Below are positions 7,354 through 15,693 of a stretch of 64,000 bases of DNA, one piece after another (position 1 is the stretch's first letter; the number at the start of each line of letters is the position of its first letter). The DNA is from Streptomyces sclerotialus (lineage in GTDB: Bacteria; Actinomycetota; Actinomycetes; Streptomycetales; Streptomycetaceae), in NCBI GenBank assembly GCA_000719105.1, contig JODX01000002.1, positions 1 through 64,000 on the forward strand, in the 5' to 3' direction. The position numbers and the translations under genes were made by a program. The notes beneath the pieces are model-generated. The model searched no databases, was not told where the DNA came from, and saw only the letters and a list, made by a program, of their open reading frames with translations.

Positions 7354-9102
7354 TTAAACCCACGTGTCCAACCACATCCGAGCCCGCCAGTCGTCCACCG
7401 GAATCGCCGTCCCCGTGTAGATCGGCCAGAAGTAGATGAAGTTCCAGAAGATCAGCAGGACCAGCACCCCGGCGGCCGCCGCCCCCGCGATGCGCCGGCG
7501 TTCCGGTGAGCCGGGCGGGCCGAGGATGGCGCCCAGTGTCATCGCCAGGGCCAGGCACAGGAAGGGGAGGAAGACGACCGCGTAGAAGTAGAAGATCGTG
7601 CGTTCCTGGTACATGAACCAGGGGAGCCAGCCCGCCGCGATGCCGCAGGCGATCGCGCCGGCCCGCCAGTCGCGGCGGAACAGCCAGCGCCACAGGACGT
7701 AGAGGACGGCGAAGGCGGCGGCCCACCACAGCAGGGGGGTGCCGATGGCCAGTACCTCGCGGGCACACTTCTCGCCCGCGTCCGACGGGCAGCCGTCCTT
7801 GCCGGGCATCGGGGACTCGTAGAAGTAGGAGACCGGGCGGCCGGTGACGATCCAGCTCCACGGGTTGGACTCGTAGGTGTGCGGGGACGAGAGGCCCTTG
7901 TGGAACTGGTAGACCTCGTTCTCGTAGTGCCAGAGGCTGCGCCACCAGTCCGGGAACAGCCAGCTCCATGAGCTGCCCTTGCCGTTCGTCACGGCCCAGT
8001 TGCGGAAGTAGCCGCCGGTGCCGTCGTCGGGGGAGAGGATCCAGCCGGTCCAGGAGACCAGGTAGGTCGCGACCGCCACGGGCACCGTGGAGAGGAACGC
8101 CCAGCCCAGGTCGTGCCTGATCACCGCGCGGTACGGGTGACGGGCGCCGGCGACCTTGCGGGCGCCCACGTCCCACAGCACGGTCAGCACGCCGAACGCG
8201 GCGAGGAAGATCAGGCCGTTCCACTTGGTGCCGAAGGCCAGGCCCAGGCAGAGTCCCGCCAGCCAGCGCCAGGGCCGCAGACTGAGGCCCAGATGGTCAG
8301 CCACCTCCGGGTCCGGCCGTACGGTCCCGTCGGCGTCCGCCGGCAGGGCCGCCGCGAGGCGTGCGCGGGCTCTGTCGCGGTCGACGACGAGGCAGCCGAA
8401 GGCCGCCAGCACGAAGAACATCAGCACCTGGTCGAGCAGCGCGGTGCGGCTCATCACGAAGTGCAGTCCGTCCACCGCCATCAGGGCGCCCGCCAGGCAG
8501 CCGAGGAAGGTGGAGCGGAAGAGGCGGCGGCCGATGCGGCAGAGCATGAGGACGGACAGCGTGCCGAGCAGGGCCGCCATGAAGCGCCAGCCGAACGGGG
8601 TGAAGCCGAAGAGGTACTCGCCGAGGCCGATGACGTGCTTGCCGACCGGGGGATGGACGACGTAGGCGGCGTCCGTCGGGATCGGTACGTCGCCGTTGTT
8701 CTGCAGGATCAGGTCGTTGGCGTCCTTGGCCCAGTTGACCTCGAAGCCGCGGTGAATGAGCGCCCACGCGTCCTTGGCGTAGTACGTCTCGTCGAATATC
8801 ACCGCCTTCGGGCTGCCCAGGTTCCAGAACCGCAGCAGCCCCGCGACGAGCGTCACCAGCAGCGGGCCGCCCCACGCGGACCAGCGCACGATGCGGGCGG
8901 CGGCGTCCTGGCCCATGCCGAGCGCGGCCCACAGGCGCGGGGAGGGCCGGGTGTACGGGGGCACCAGCCGGTCGCGGACGTCGCTTCTCGGCTGCCCGGT
9001 GTATCCGAACCGGCGCAGCCGCTGCTGCCACGACGCCCGCTGTTCGTCGGTCGTCTGCCCCTGCCCTGCCGGGGTGTCCGTGGAGGACGCGGTACTCGTC
9101 AC
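7354..9102 (-). CDS. pmt: Dolichyl-phosphate-mannose--protein mannosyltransferase
   Basis: This 582-residue polytopic membrane protein is of the GT39 PMT family. It transfers mannose from polyprenyl-phosphate-mannose to Ser/Thr of exported proteins. The N-terminal cytosolic stretch (about 90 residues) precedes LLVTLVAGLLRFWNLGSP, followed by the family signature FDETYYAKDAWAL with the catalytic-type Asp-Glu pair in the first extracytoplasmic loop. VVHPPVGKHVIGLGEYLFG comes next, then repeated hydrophobic segments to the C-terminus. In Streptomyces, Pmt glycosylates lipoproteins such as PstS and is needed for phage phiC31 infection (established knowledge). The GTG at 9102 gives the usual length; the open frame continues upstream without homology. 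It is divergent from rsmI with 97 bases between. Confidence 0.92.
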   Translation of the reverse strand: MTSTASSTDTPAGQGQTTDEQRASWQQRLRRFGYTGQPRSDVRDRLVPPYTRPSPRLWAALGMGQDAAARIVRWSAWGGPLLVTLVAGLLRFWNLGSPKAVIFDETYYAKDAWALIHRGFEVNWAKDANDLILQNNGDVPIPTDAAYVVHPPVGKHVIGLGEYLFGFTPFGWRFMAALLGTLSVLMLCRIGRRLFRSTFLGCLAGALMAVDGLHFVMSRTALLDQVLMFFVLAAFGCLVVDRDRARARLAAALPADADGTVRPDPEVADHLGLSLRPWRWLAGLCLGLAFGTKWNGLIFLAAFGVLTVLWDVGARKVAGARHPYRAVIRHDLGWAFLSTVPVAVATYLVSWTGWILSPDDGTGGYFRNWAVTNGKGSSWSWLFPDWWRSLWHYENEVYQFHKGLSSPHTYESNPWSWIVTGRPVSYFYESPMPGKDGCPSDAGEKCAREVLAIGTPLLWWAAAFAVLYVLWRWLFRRDWRAGAIACGIAAGWLPWFMYQERTIFYFYAVVFLPFLCLALAMTLGAILGPPGSPERRRIAGAAAAGVLVLLIFWNFIYFWPIYTGTAIPVDDWRARMWLDTWV

Positions 9103-9199
9103 CGCGCCATCGTAGGGAACGCGTCTGTGCCAGTCCCGTGCCCGGGCCATGAAAGTGCGGCATGACGTCGCCCCCGGACCGTCCTGCGAGACTGGAGCG

Positions 9200-10051
9200 G
9201 TGACAGGAACCCTTGTGTTGGCAGGCACCCCCATCGGCGACGTCGCGGACGCCCCGCCCCGGCTGGCCGCGGAGCTGGCCTCGGCGGACGTGGTCGCCGC
9301 CGAGGACACCCGGCGGCTGCGGCGGCTCACGCAGGCGCTGGGCGTGCAGCCGGCCGGCCGGGTCGTGTCGTACTTCGAGGGGAACGAAGCCGCCCGTACG
9401 CCCGAGCTCGTCGAGGCGCTGGCGGGCGGCTCGCGGGTACTGCTGGTCACGGACGCGGGCATGCCGAGCGTGTCCGACCCCGGGTACCGGCTGGTCGCCG
9501 CCGCCGTGGAGAAGGACATCCGGGTCACCGCCGTCCCGGGGCCCTCCGCCGTGCTCACCGCGCTCGCGCTGTCCGGGCTGCCCGTGGACCGGTTCTGCTT
9601 CGAGGGCTTCCTGCCGCGGAAGGCCGGGGAGCGGCTGGGGCGGCTGCGGGAGGTCGCGGACGAACGGCGCACGCTCGTGTACTTCGAGGCCCCGCACCGG
9701 CTCGACGACACCCTCGCCGCGATGGCCGAGGTGTTCGGGGCGGAGCGGCGGGCCGCCGTCTGCCGTGAGCTGACCAAGACGTACGAGGAGGTCAAGCGGG
9801 CGCCCCTGGGCGAGCTGGCCGCATGGGCCGCCGAGGGCGTACGGGGCGAGATCACCGTCGTCGTCGAGGGCGCCCCGGAGAAGGGCGCCGAGGAGCTGGA
9901 CGCGGACGAGCTGGTGCGCCGGGTGCGGGTGCGCGAGGAGGCGGGGGAGCGGCGCAAGGAGGCGATCGCGGCGGTGGCCGCCGAGGCGGGGCTGCCGAAG
10001 CGAGAGGTGTTCGACGCCGTGGTCGCCGCGAAGAACGCCGGGCGCGGATGA
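9200..10051 (+). CDS. rsmI: 16S rRNA (cytidine(1402)-2'-O)-methyltransferase RsmI
   Basis: This 283-residue tetrapyrrole-methylase-fold enzyme 2'-O-methylates C1402 of 16S rRNA in the decoding centre, using SAM. Diagnostic pieces are LVLAGTPIGDVADAPPRL at the N-terminus, AAEDTRRLRRL, VLLVTDAGMPSVSDPGYRLV, VPGPSAVLTALALSGLP and FEGFLPRK, and later YFEAPHRLDDTL and RELTKTYEEV. The GTG at 9200 is chosen because homology begins directly after it; the earlier in-frame ATG at 9149 would add 17 unrelated residues. The 3' end carries a short tandem duplication (ACGCCGGGCGCGG repeated across the stop). It shares a promoter region with divergent pmt. Confidence 0.93.
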   Translation: MTGTLVLAGTPIGDVADAPPRLAAELASADVVAAEDTRRLRRLTQALGVQPAGRVVSYFEGNEAARTPELVEALAGGSRVLLVTDAGMPSVSDPGYRLVAAAVEKDIRVTAVPGPSAVLTALALSGLPVDRFCFEGFLPRKAGERLGRLREVADERRTLVYFEAPHRLDDTLAAMAEVFGAERRAAVCRELTKTYEEVKRAPLGELAAWAAEGVRGEITVVVEGAPEKGAEELDADELVRRVRVREEAGERRKEAIAAVAAEAGLPKREVFDAVVAAKNAGRG

Positions 10052-10231
10052 ACGCCGGGCGCGGCTGAACGGGACCGGCGCCGACTCGGCGGCTCCGGCG
10101 TGCGGTTGAGCGCGTGGGCGCTTCCGGCGCCCCATACGTGTGCAAAGAGGGAACGGTCCAAGGCAAAGCGCAGGCCTCGGACCGGCTCGTAGGTCACAAG
10201 CCCAGGCCAAATCCGCTCCAACAGTTGGCAG

Positions 10232-10265
10232 GTGCACTGTCGTCCGCGCCGCCGGAGCAGTGCAC
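10232..10265. promoter_or_regulatory. Inverted repeat upstream of the zinc-ribbon gene
   Basis: GTGCACTG (10232-10239) and CAGTGCAC (10258-10265) form a perfect 8-bp inverted repeat spaced by 18 bases. It sits in the 317-base gap after rsmI, about 100 bases upstream of the gene at 10369. It may be an operator; no cognate regulator is identified. The rest of the gap holds nothing else convincing. Confidence 0.35.
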
Positions 10266-10368
10266 TGATTGCGGGGGCACACCTGTCCCCGCCCCGAGGG
10301 GATTCCGCGGAGAGCCCGGTGGAACTCCTCTCGCCGGGTGCTTGTCCAGCGGACAACCAGGAGCTGGC

Positions 10369-10911
<543 letters not shown>

Positions 10912-10967
10912 CCCCGGTTCCGGCCGCCCCGAGCGGTGGCCGCGCGCCCCTTTCGTAGGATCGGGGC

Positions 10968-11900
10968 ATGCCCTCCCGTACCTCCGCCCGAGACTCCGCC
11001 CAGGACGACAAGAACACCGCGCCCCCGCTGCCGGCGCCCCTCCAGGTGCCCGTCGCCGACTCGCACACCCACCTCGACATGCAGTCCGGCACGGTGGAGG
11101 AGGCCCTCGCCAAGGCCGCGTCGGTGGGGGTGACGACGGTCGTACAGGTGGGCTGCGACCTGAACGGCTCCCGCTGGGCGGCCGAGACGGCGGCCGCGTA
11201 CGACAACGTCCACGCGGCCGTCGCGCTGCACCCGAACGAGGCGCCGCGCATCGTGCACGGCGATCCTGGGGGCACCTCCCAGCCCCCTAGGGCTGGGGGA
11301 GGCTGGTCCCGGCAGGGCGCCCGGGAACCCGGCGGGGACGCGGCGCTCGACGAGGCGCTGGCGGAGATCGACCGGCTGGCCGCCCTGCCGCACGTCAAGG
11401 CCGTCGGAGAGACCGGGCTGGACCACTTCCGGACCGGACCCGAGGGCAAGGACGCGCAGGAGCGTTCCTTCCGTGCCCACATCGAGATCGCCAAGCGGCA
11501 CGGCAAGGCCCTGGTCATCCACGACCGCGAGGCCCACGCCGACGTGCTGCGGATCCTGAAGGAGGAGGGCGCGCCCGAGCGGACCGTCTTCCACTGCTAC
11601 TCCGGCGACGCCGAGATGGCCGAGGTCTGCGCCCGCGCCGGGTACTTCATGTCCTTCGCCGGCAACGTGACCTTCAAGAACGCCCAGCCGCTGCGCGACG
11701 CCCTGGCCGTGGCCCCGCTGGAACTGGTCCTCGTGGAGACCGACGCGCCGTTCCTCACCCCTTCGCCGTACCGCGGACGGCCCAACGCCCCGTATCTCAT
11801 TCCGGTCACGGTGCGCGCCATGGCCGCGGTGCGGGGCATCGACGAGGACGCGCTGGCGGCGGCGATCGCGGCGAACACCTCGCGCGCCTTCGCCTACTGA
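10968..11900 (+). CDS. tatD: TatD family metal-dependent DNase/hydrolase
   Basis: This 310-residue TIM-barrel metallohydrolase has the TatD signatures in order: ADSHTHLDMQ near residue 30, then KAVGETGLDHF, ALVIHDREAH, TVFHCYSGDAEMAE and LVETDAPFLTPSPYRG. These supply the His/Glu/Asp metal ligands. TatD enzymes are Mg-dependent 3'-5' exonucleases with roles in DNA repair, and some members act on D-aminoacyl-tRNA. Oddly, between APRIVHG and ALDEALAEIDRL there is a Gly/Pro/Arg-rich insertion encoded by a hairpin-forming repeat (11265-11304), apparently an in-frame insertion in a surface loop. The ATG at 10968 is the first good start. It lies upstream of rpfB in an arrangement usual for Streptomyces. 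Confidence 0.9.
   Translation: MPSRTSARDSAQDDKNTAPPLPAPLQVPVADSHTHLDMQSGTVEEALAKAASVGVTTVVQVGCDLNGSRWAAETAAAYDNVHAAVALHPNEAPRIVHGDPGGTSQPPRAGGGWSRQGAREPGGDAALDEALAEIDRLAALPHVKAVGETGLDHFRTGPEGKDAQERSFRAHIEIAKRHGKALVIHDREAHADVLRILKEEGAPERTVFHCYSGDAEMAEVCARAGYFMSFAGNVTFKNAQPLRDALAVAPLELVLVETDAPFLTPSPYRGRPNAPYLIPVTVRAMAAVRGIDEDALAAAIAANTSRAFAY
11265..11304. repeat. Hairpin-forming short repeat inserted in tatD
   Basis: The DNA reads CCTGGGGGCACCTCCC, then AGCCCCCTAGGGCT, then GGGGGAGGC. The arms fold on the central CCTAGG palindrome. Similar GGGGGCACCTCCC/GCTGGGGGAGG palindromes are, from memory, dispersed in many Streptomyces genomes. Here it is inside a coding region and keeps the frame. Confidence 0.6.
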
Positions 11901-12004
11901 CGCCTCACGCGTCCCGGCCGTACCGCTCGGCGTGCCGCTCGGCCGTACGGGTGACCTGCGGCCGCGTACGGCGTCCCGTCGCGACACTGTGTAGTCATGT
12001 GACT

Positions 12005-12033
12005 TTGGAGAGTGACGAACGCTCCGCTAGGTT
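12005..12033 (+). promoter_or_regulatory. Putative vegetative-type promoter for rpfB
   Basis: TTGGAG (12005-12010) and TAGGTT (12028-12033) are separated by 17 bases, a reasonable match to HrdB-type promoters. The TAGGTT lies 43 bases before the chosen rpfB GTG. Confidence 0.45.
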
Positions 12034-12076
12034 CTGGTCGCCCGATCCCGGCCGGCCCCCTCTGGAGCGTCTCGTC

Positions 12077-13657
12077 GTGAGCAACGCGCAGTCCCCGCAG
12101 TACTCGCCGCAGTACTCGCCGTACTCGCCGTACGAGATGCGCGGTCCGTACCCGGCCTCGCCCCCCGACCCGCGACCGCGTCCCAGGCACGGCGGCCCCG
12201 GCCCCGGCCCCGAGTCCCACCGTGCCGACACCCTCCAGTACGGCGGGCCGCGGTACGACGGGCCGCGTGGACTCCCGTACGACCGGCTCGCGTACCCGGA
12301 CCTCCCGGCCGACCTTCCGGCCGGGATCCCGTACGACGTCCTCCCCTACGCCGTGTACGCCCGGGACACCTACCCACCCGCCCACGAGACGCGGGACGGT
12401 GCGCTGTCCGCCGACGAGGCCGGGCTGCAGGAGGACGAGGAGCCGCAGGACGGGGAGCCGCAGGACGGGGAGGCGGAAGACGATCCCGAGGCGCTGCCCA
12501 GGCAGGAGGACGGAGGCCGTGCCCGGGCCCGGCGGGCCGCGCGCCGCAGACGCACCGTCGAACGGCCCGCACCACTGCGCCGGCTGGTACCGCAGGCCCT
12601 GGTGGTGGCGTTCCTCGCGGGCGGCACCTCCGCCTTCGTCGCCAAGGACAAGGCGATCGAGCTGAACGTCGACGGCGATCCGCGCACCCTGCACACCTTC
12701 GCGGACGACGTCTCCGAACTGCTCGCCGGACAGAACCTCGACGTCGGCGCCCACGACGTGGTGGCGCCCGCCCCCGGTGCCCCGCTGGCCACCGGCGACG
12801 AGGTCGCCCTGCACTACGGGCGGCCCGTGCGCCTCACCCTGGACGGGCAGCGGCGCGACGTGTGGACGACGGCACGCACGGTCGAGGGGGCGCTCCGGGA
12901 GTTCGGGGTGCGCTCCGAGGGGGCGTACGTGTCGGCCGAGCCCACCCGGCCGATCGGGCGGGCGGGGCTGGCACTGGACGTCCGCACCGAGCGCACCGTC
13001 ACGGTCATGGCGGACGGGCGGGCCCGCCGGGTCCGGACGAACGCGGCGACCGTCCAGGAGGCCGTCGGCCAGGCCGGGATCACCCTGGAGGGGCAGGACA
13101 CGACCTCGGTGCCGCTGGAGAGCTTCCCGCGGGACGGGCAGACGATCACCGTGCTGCGGATCAAGGGCAGGAAGGAGATCCGCGAGGAGCCCATCCCGTT
13201 CGAGGTGGAGCGACAGGACGACCCCTCGCTGTTCCGGGGGACCGAGGTCGTCGAGTATGCCGGGGAGCCGGGCGTGCGCCGGGTCACGTACTCCCTGCGC
13301 ACCGTCAACGGCGTCAAGCAGAAACCGCGCCGGCTGGGCGCCGAGATGATCCGCCCGCCCCGCACCCAGGTGGTCAAGGTGGGCACCAAGCCGCTGCCGA
13401 CCTCCGTGCAGGGCACCGAACACCTCGACTGGAACGGCCTCGCGGCCTGTGAGTCGGGCGGCCGGGTCGACGCGGTGGACTCCTCGGGGACGTACGGCGG
13501 CCTCTACCAGTTCGACCACCGGACCTGGCAGAGCCTCGGCGGCCAGGGCCGTCCGCAGGACGCCCCGGCCACCGAGCAGACCTACCGCGCGAAGAAGCTG
13601 TACCTGCAGCGCGGGGCGAGCCCGTGGCCGCACTGCGGGGCCAAGCTGCAGGAGTGA
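12077..13657 (+). CDS. rpfB: Resuscitation-promoting factor RpfB-like lytic enzyme
   Basis: This 526-residue cell-wall enzyme cleaves peptidoglycan and promotes spore germination and exit from dormancy. The N-terminus is a long Tyr/Pro-rich cytosolic region, followed by a basic stretch and one membrane segment (LVPQALVVAFLAGGTSAFVA). Three DUF348 repeats follow, beginning at AIELNVDGDP, VRLTLDGQRR and VTVMADGRARR. Next comes a G5 domain (IREEPIPFEVERQDD...GEPGVRRVTYSLRTVNG), and finally the Rpf transglycosylase domain with LDWNGLAACESGG carrying the catalytic Glu, and YGGLYQFDHRTW. GTG at 12077 is preferred (GGAG about 10 bases upstream; SNAQSPQ start). The stop lies inside a GGAGTGA tandem repeat. 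Confidence 0.92.
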   Translation: MSNAQSPQYSPQYSPYSPYEMRGPYPASPPDPRPRPRHGGPGPGPESHRADTLQYGGPRYDGPRGLPYDRLAYPDLPADLPAGIPYDVLPYAVYARDTYPPAHETRDGALSADEAGLQEDEEPQDGEPQDGEAEDDPEALPRQEDGGRARARRAARRRRTVERPAPLRRLVPQALVVAFLAGGTSAFVAKDKAIELNVDGDPRTLHTFADDVSELLAGQNLDVGAHDVVAPAPGAPLATGDEVALHYGRPVRLTLDGQRRDVWTTARTVEGALREFGVRSEGAYVSAEPTRPIGRAGLALDVRTERTVTVMADGRARRVRTNAATVQEAVGQAGITLEGQDTTSVPLESFPRDGQTITVLRIKGRKEIREEPIPFEVERQDDPSLFRGTEVVEYAGEPGVRRVTYSLRTVNGVKQKPRRLGAEMIRPPRTQVVKVGTKPLPTSVQGTEHLDWNGLAACESGGRVDAVDSSGTYGGLYQFDHRTWQSLGGQGRPQDAPATEQTYRAKKLYLQRGASPWPHCGAKLQE

Positions 13658-13746
13658 GGAGTGAGGAGTGAGGAGTGAGGAGTGAGGAGTGGAGAGTGGA
13701 GAGTGGATGGTGAGGAGTGGAGAGTGAGGAAGTGAGGAGTGAGAGG
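13651..13746 (+). repeat. GGAGTGA tandem repeat array between rpfB and rsmA
   Basis: Five perfect 7-bp GGAGTGA units (13651-13685) are followed by degenerate GGAGAGTGGA/GTGAGGA variants to about 13746. The rpfB stop codon is the TGA of the first unit. The array is purine-only over most of its length and ends about 30 bases before rsmA. Confidence 0.9.
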
Positions 13747-13775
13747 GACACCCGGGCGGCCCGTACCCTTGGGGC

Positions 13776-14711
13776 GTGAGCAGTCCCACCCCAGACGCCC
13801 TGCTGGGCCCCGCCGACATCCGTGAACTGGCCGCCGCCCTCGGCGTGCGCCCCACCAAGCAGCGCGGCCAGAACTTCGTGATCGACGCCAACACCGTGCG
13901 GCGCATCGTGCGGACCGCCGAGGTGCGGCCCGACGACGTGGTGGTCGAGGTCGGCCCGGGGCTCGGGTCGCTGACGCTCGCCCTGCTGGAGGTGGCCGAC
14001 CGGGTCACCGCCGTCGAGATCGACGACGTGCTGGCCGCCGCGCTGCCCGCCACGATCACCGCGCGCATGCCCGAGCGGGCGGACCGGTTCGCGCTGGTCC
14101 ACTCCGACGCGATGCATGTGCGCGAGCTGCCGGGCCCCGCGCCGACCGCCCTGGTCGCCAACCTGCCGTACAACGTCGCCGTGCCCGTCCTGCTGCACAT
14201 GCTCGACACCTTCCCGAGCATCGAGCGCACGCTCGTCATGGTGCAGGCGGAGGTCGCCGACCGGCTGGCGGCCGGGCCCGGGTCGAGGGTGTACGGGGTG
14301 CCGTCCGTGAAGGCGGGCTGGTACGCCGAGGTCAAGCGGGCCGGGGCCATCGGGCGCAACGTCTTCTGGCCGGCGCCGAACGTGGACAGCGGCCTCGTCT
14401 CGCTCGTCCGCCGGACCGAACCCCTCGCCACGACCGCATCCAAGCGCGAGGTCTTCGCCGTCGTCGACGCGGCCTTCGCCCAGCGCCGCAAGACGCTGCG
14501 GGCCGCCCTCGCCGGATGGGCGGGTTCGGCCGCGGCCGCCGAGACCGCGCTCGTGGCCGCCGGGATCTCGCCGCAGGCGCGGGGGGAGTCCCTCACGGTC
14601 GAGGAGTTCGCCCGTATCGCGGAGCACAAGCCCGCCGCGGAGTCCGCCGCGGAGTCTGCCGCCGAGCCCGCCGCCGAGTCCGCCGCCGAGTCCGTCGCCG
14701 ACGAGGAGTAG
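13776..14711 (+). CDS. rsmA: 16S rRNA (adenine(1518)-N6/adenine(1519)-N6)-dimethyltransferase
   Basis: RsmA/KsgA (311 residues) dimethylates two adjacent adenines in helix 45 of 16S rRNA. Motifs seen: [19 protein letters not shown] at the N-terminus, [17 protein letters not shown] (SAM-binding motif I), [29 protein letters not shown] (catalytic NLPY) and later [17 protein letters not shown]. The C-terminus carries a family-atypical acidic tail of repeated AAES/AAEP units encoded by near-identical 15-base pieces. The GTG start at 13776 is used. It is followed after 9 bases by ispE, so the two are probably co-transcribed. Confidence 0.95.
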   Translation: MSSPTPDALLGPADIRELAAALGVRPTKQRGQNFVIDANTVRRIVRTAEVRPDDVVVEVGPGLGSLTLALLEVADRVTAVEIDDVLAAALPATITARMPERADRFALVHSDAMHVRELPGPAPTALVANLPYNVAVPVLLHMLDTFPSIERTLVMVQAEVADRLAAGPGSRVYGVPSVKAGWYAEVKRAGAIGRNVFWPAPNVDSGLVSLVRRTEPLATTASKREVFAVVDAAFAQRRKTLRAALAGWAGSAAAAETALVAAGISPQARGESLTVEEFARIAEHKPAAESAAESAAEPAAESAAESVADEE

Positions 14712-14720
14712 ATCGAAGCC

Positions 14721-15635
14721 GTGAGCGTCACCGTCCGCGTCCCCGCCAAGGTCAACGTCCAGCTCGCGGTGGGCGGCGCCCGCCCCGACGGCTTCCACGA
14801 CCTCGCCAACGTCTTCCTCGCCGTCGGCCTGTACGACGAGGTCACGGCCGCCCCCGCCGACGAGCTGCGCATCACGTGCTCCGGTCCGGGCGCCGACCAG
14901 GTCCCCCTGGACCGTACGAACCTCGCGGCCCGCGCCGCCCTCGCCCTCGCCGAGCGCCACGGACTGGACGCCGACGCCTCCGCCGTGCACCTGCACATCG
15001 ACAAGGACATCCCCGTCGCCGGCGGCATGGCGGGCGGCAGCGCGGACGCGGCGGGCGCGCTGCTCGCCTGCGACGCGCTGTGGGGCACCCGCGCCTCCCG
15101 CGAGGAGCTCCTCGAGATCTGCGCCGAGCTCGGCAGCGACGTGCCGTTCAGCCTGGTGGGCGGGGCGGCGCTGGGCACCGGCCGGGGCGAGCGGCTGCGT
15201 CCGCTGGACGTGGGCGGCGACTTCCACTGGGTGTTCGCGGTCGCGGACGGCGGCCTGTCCACCCCGGCCGTGTACCGGGAGTTCGACCGGCTCCACGAGG
15301 GGACGGACGTCCCGGAACCCGTCGCCTCCGAGAACCTGCTCGCCGCGCTCGCCAAGGGCGACGCCGACGCCCTCGCGGCCACCCTCGCCAACGATCTCCA
15401 GCCCGCCGCGCTCTCGCTCTTCCCCTCGCTGGCCGGAACCCTCGAGGCGGGCCGGGCGGCCGGCGCCCTGGCCGCGCTGGTCTCGGGGTCCGGGCCCACC
15501 ACGGCGTTCCTCGCGCGCGACGCGGAGTCCGCGCAGGTCGTCGCGGGGGCGCTGCTCGACTCCGGCACCTGCCGGGCCGCCCGCGTCGCGGACTCGCCCG
15601 CGCCCGGGGCGACCGTGATCCGCCGCACTGCCTGA
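14721..15635 (+). CDS. ispE: 4-diphosphocytidyl-2-C-methyl-D-erythritol kinase
   Basis: This 304-residue GHMP kinase phosphorylates CDP-methylerythritol in the MEP isoprenoid pathway. The N-terminus VRVPAKVNVQLAVGGARPDGFHDLANVF has the family's substrate-binding Lys and Asn. The ATP loop is PVAGGMAGGSADAAGALLA, and the C-terminal GHMP motif is ALVSGSGPTTAFLA. GTG start at 14721, 9 bases after rsmA, in the rsmA-ispE arrangement common in Streptomyces. Confidence 0.95.
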   Translation: MSVTVRVPAKVNVQLAVGGARPDGFHDLANVFLAVGLYDEVTAAPADELRITCSGPGADQVPLDRTNLAARAALALAERHGLDADASAVHLHIDKDIPVAGGMAGGSADAAGALLACDALWGTRASREELLEICAELGSDVPFSLVGGAALGTGRGERLRPLDVGGDFHWVFAVADGGLSTPAVYREFDRLHEGTDVPEPVASENLLAALAKGDADALAATLANDLQPAALSLFPSLAGTLEAGRAAGALAALVSGSGPTTAFLARDAESAQVVAGALLDSGTCRAARVADSPAPGATVIRRTA

Positions 15636-15693
15636 CCGGTCCGGAACACGCCGTACCCTGGGAGGCTGATCCGACCCCGCGTGCAGGAGTGAA

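Noticed and set aside
9103..10356. Upstream extension of the pmt frame giving a 1000-residue protein
   Set aside because: The extra 418 residues are Ser/Arg/Thr-rich and antisense to rsmI; homology starts at the GTG at 9102.
12027..12575. Long open frame antisense to rpfB
   Set aside because: It is Arg/Pro/Gly-rich, matches no family, and lies under a well-supported gene; high GC produces such frames throughout.
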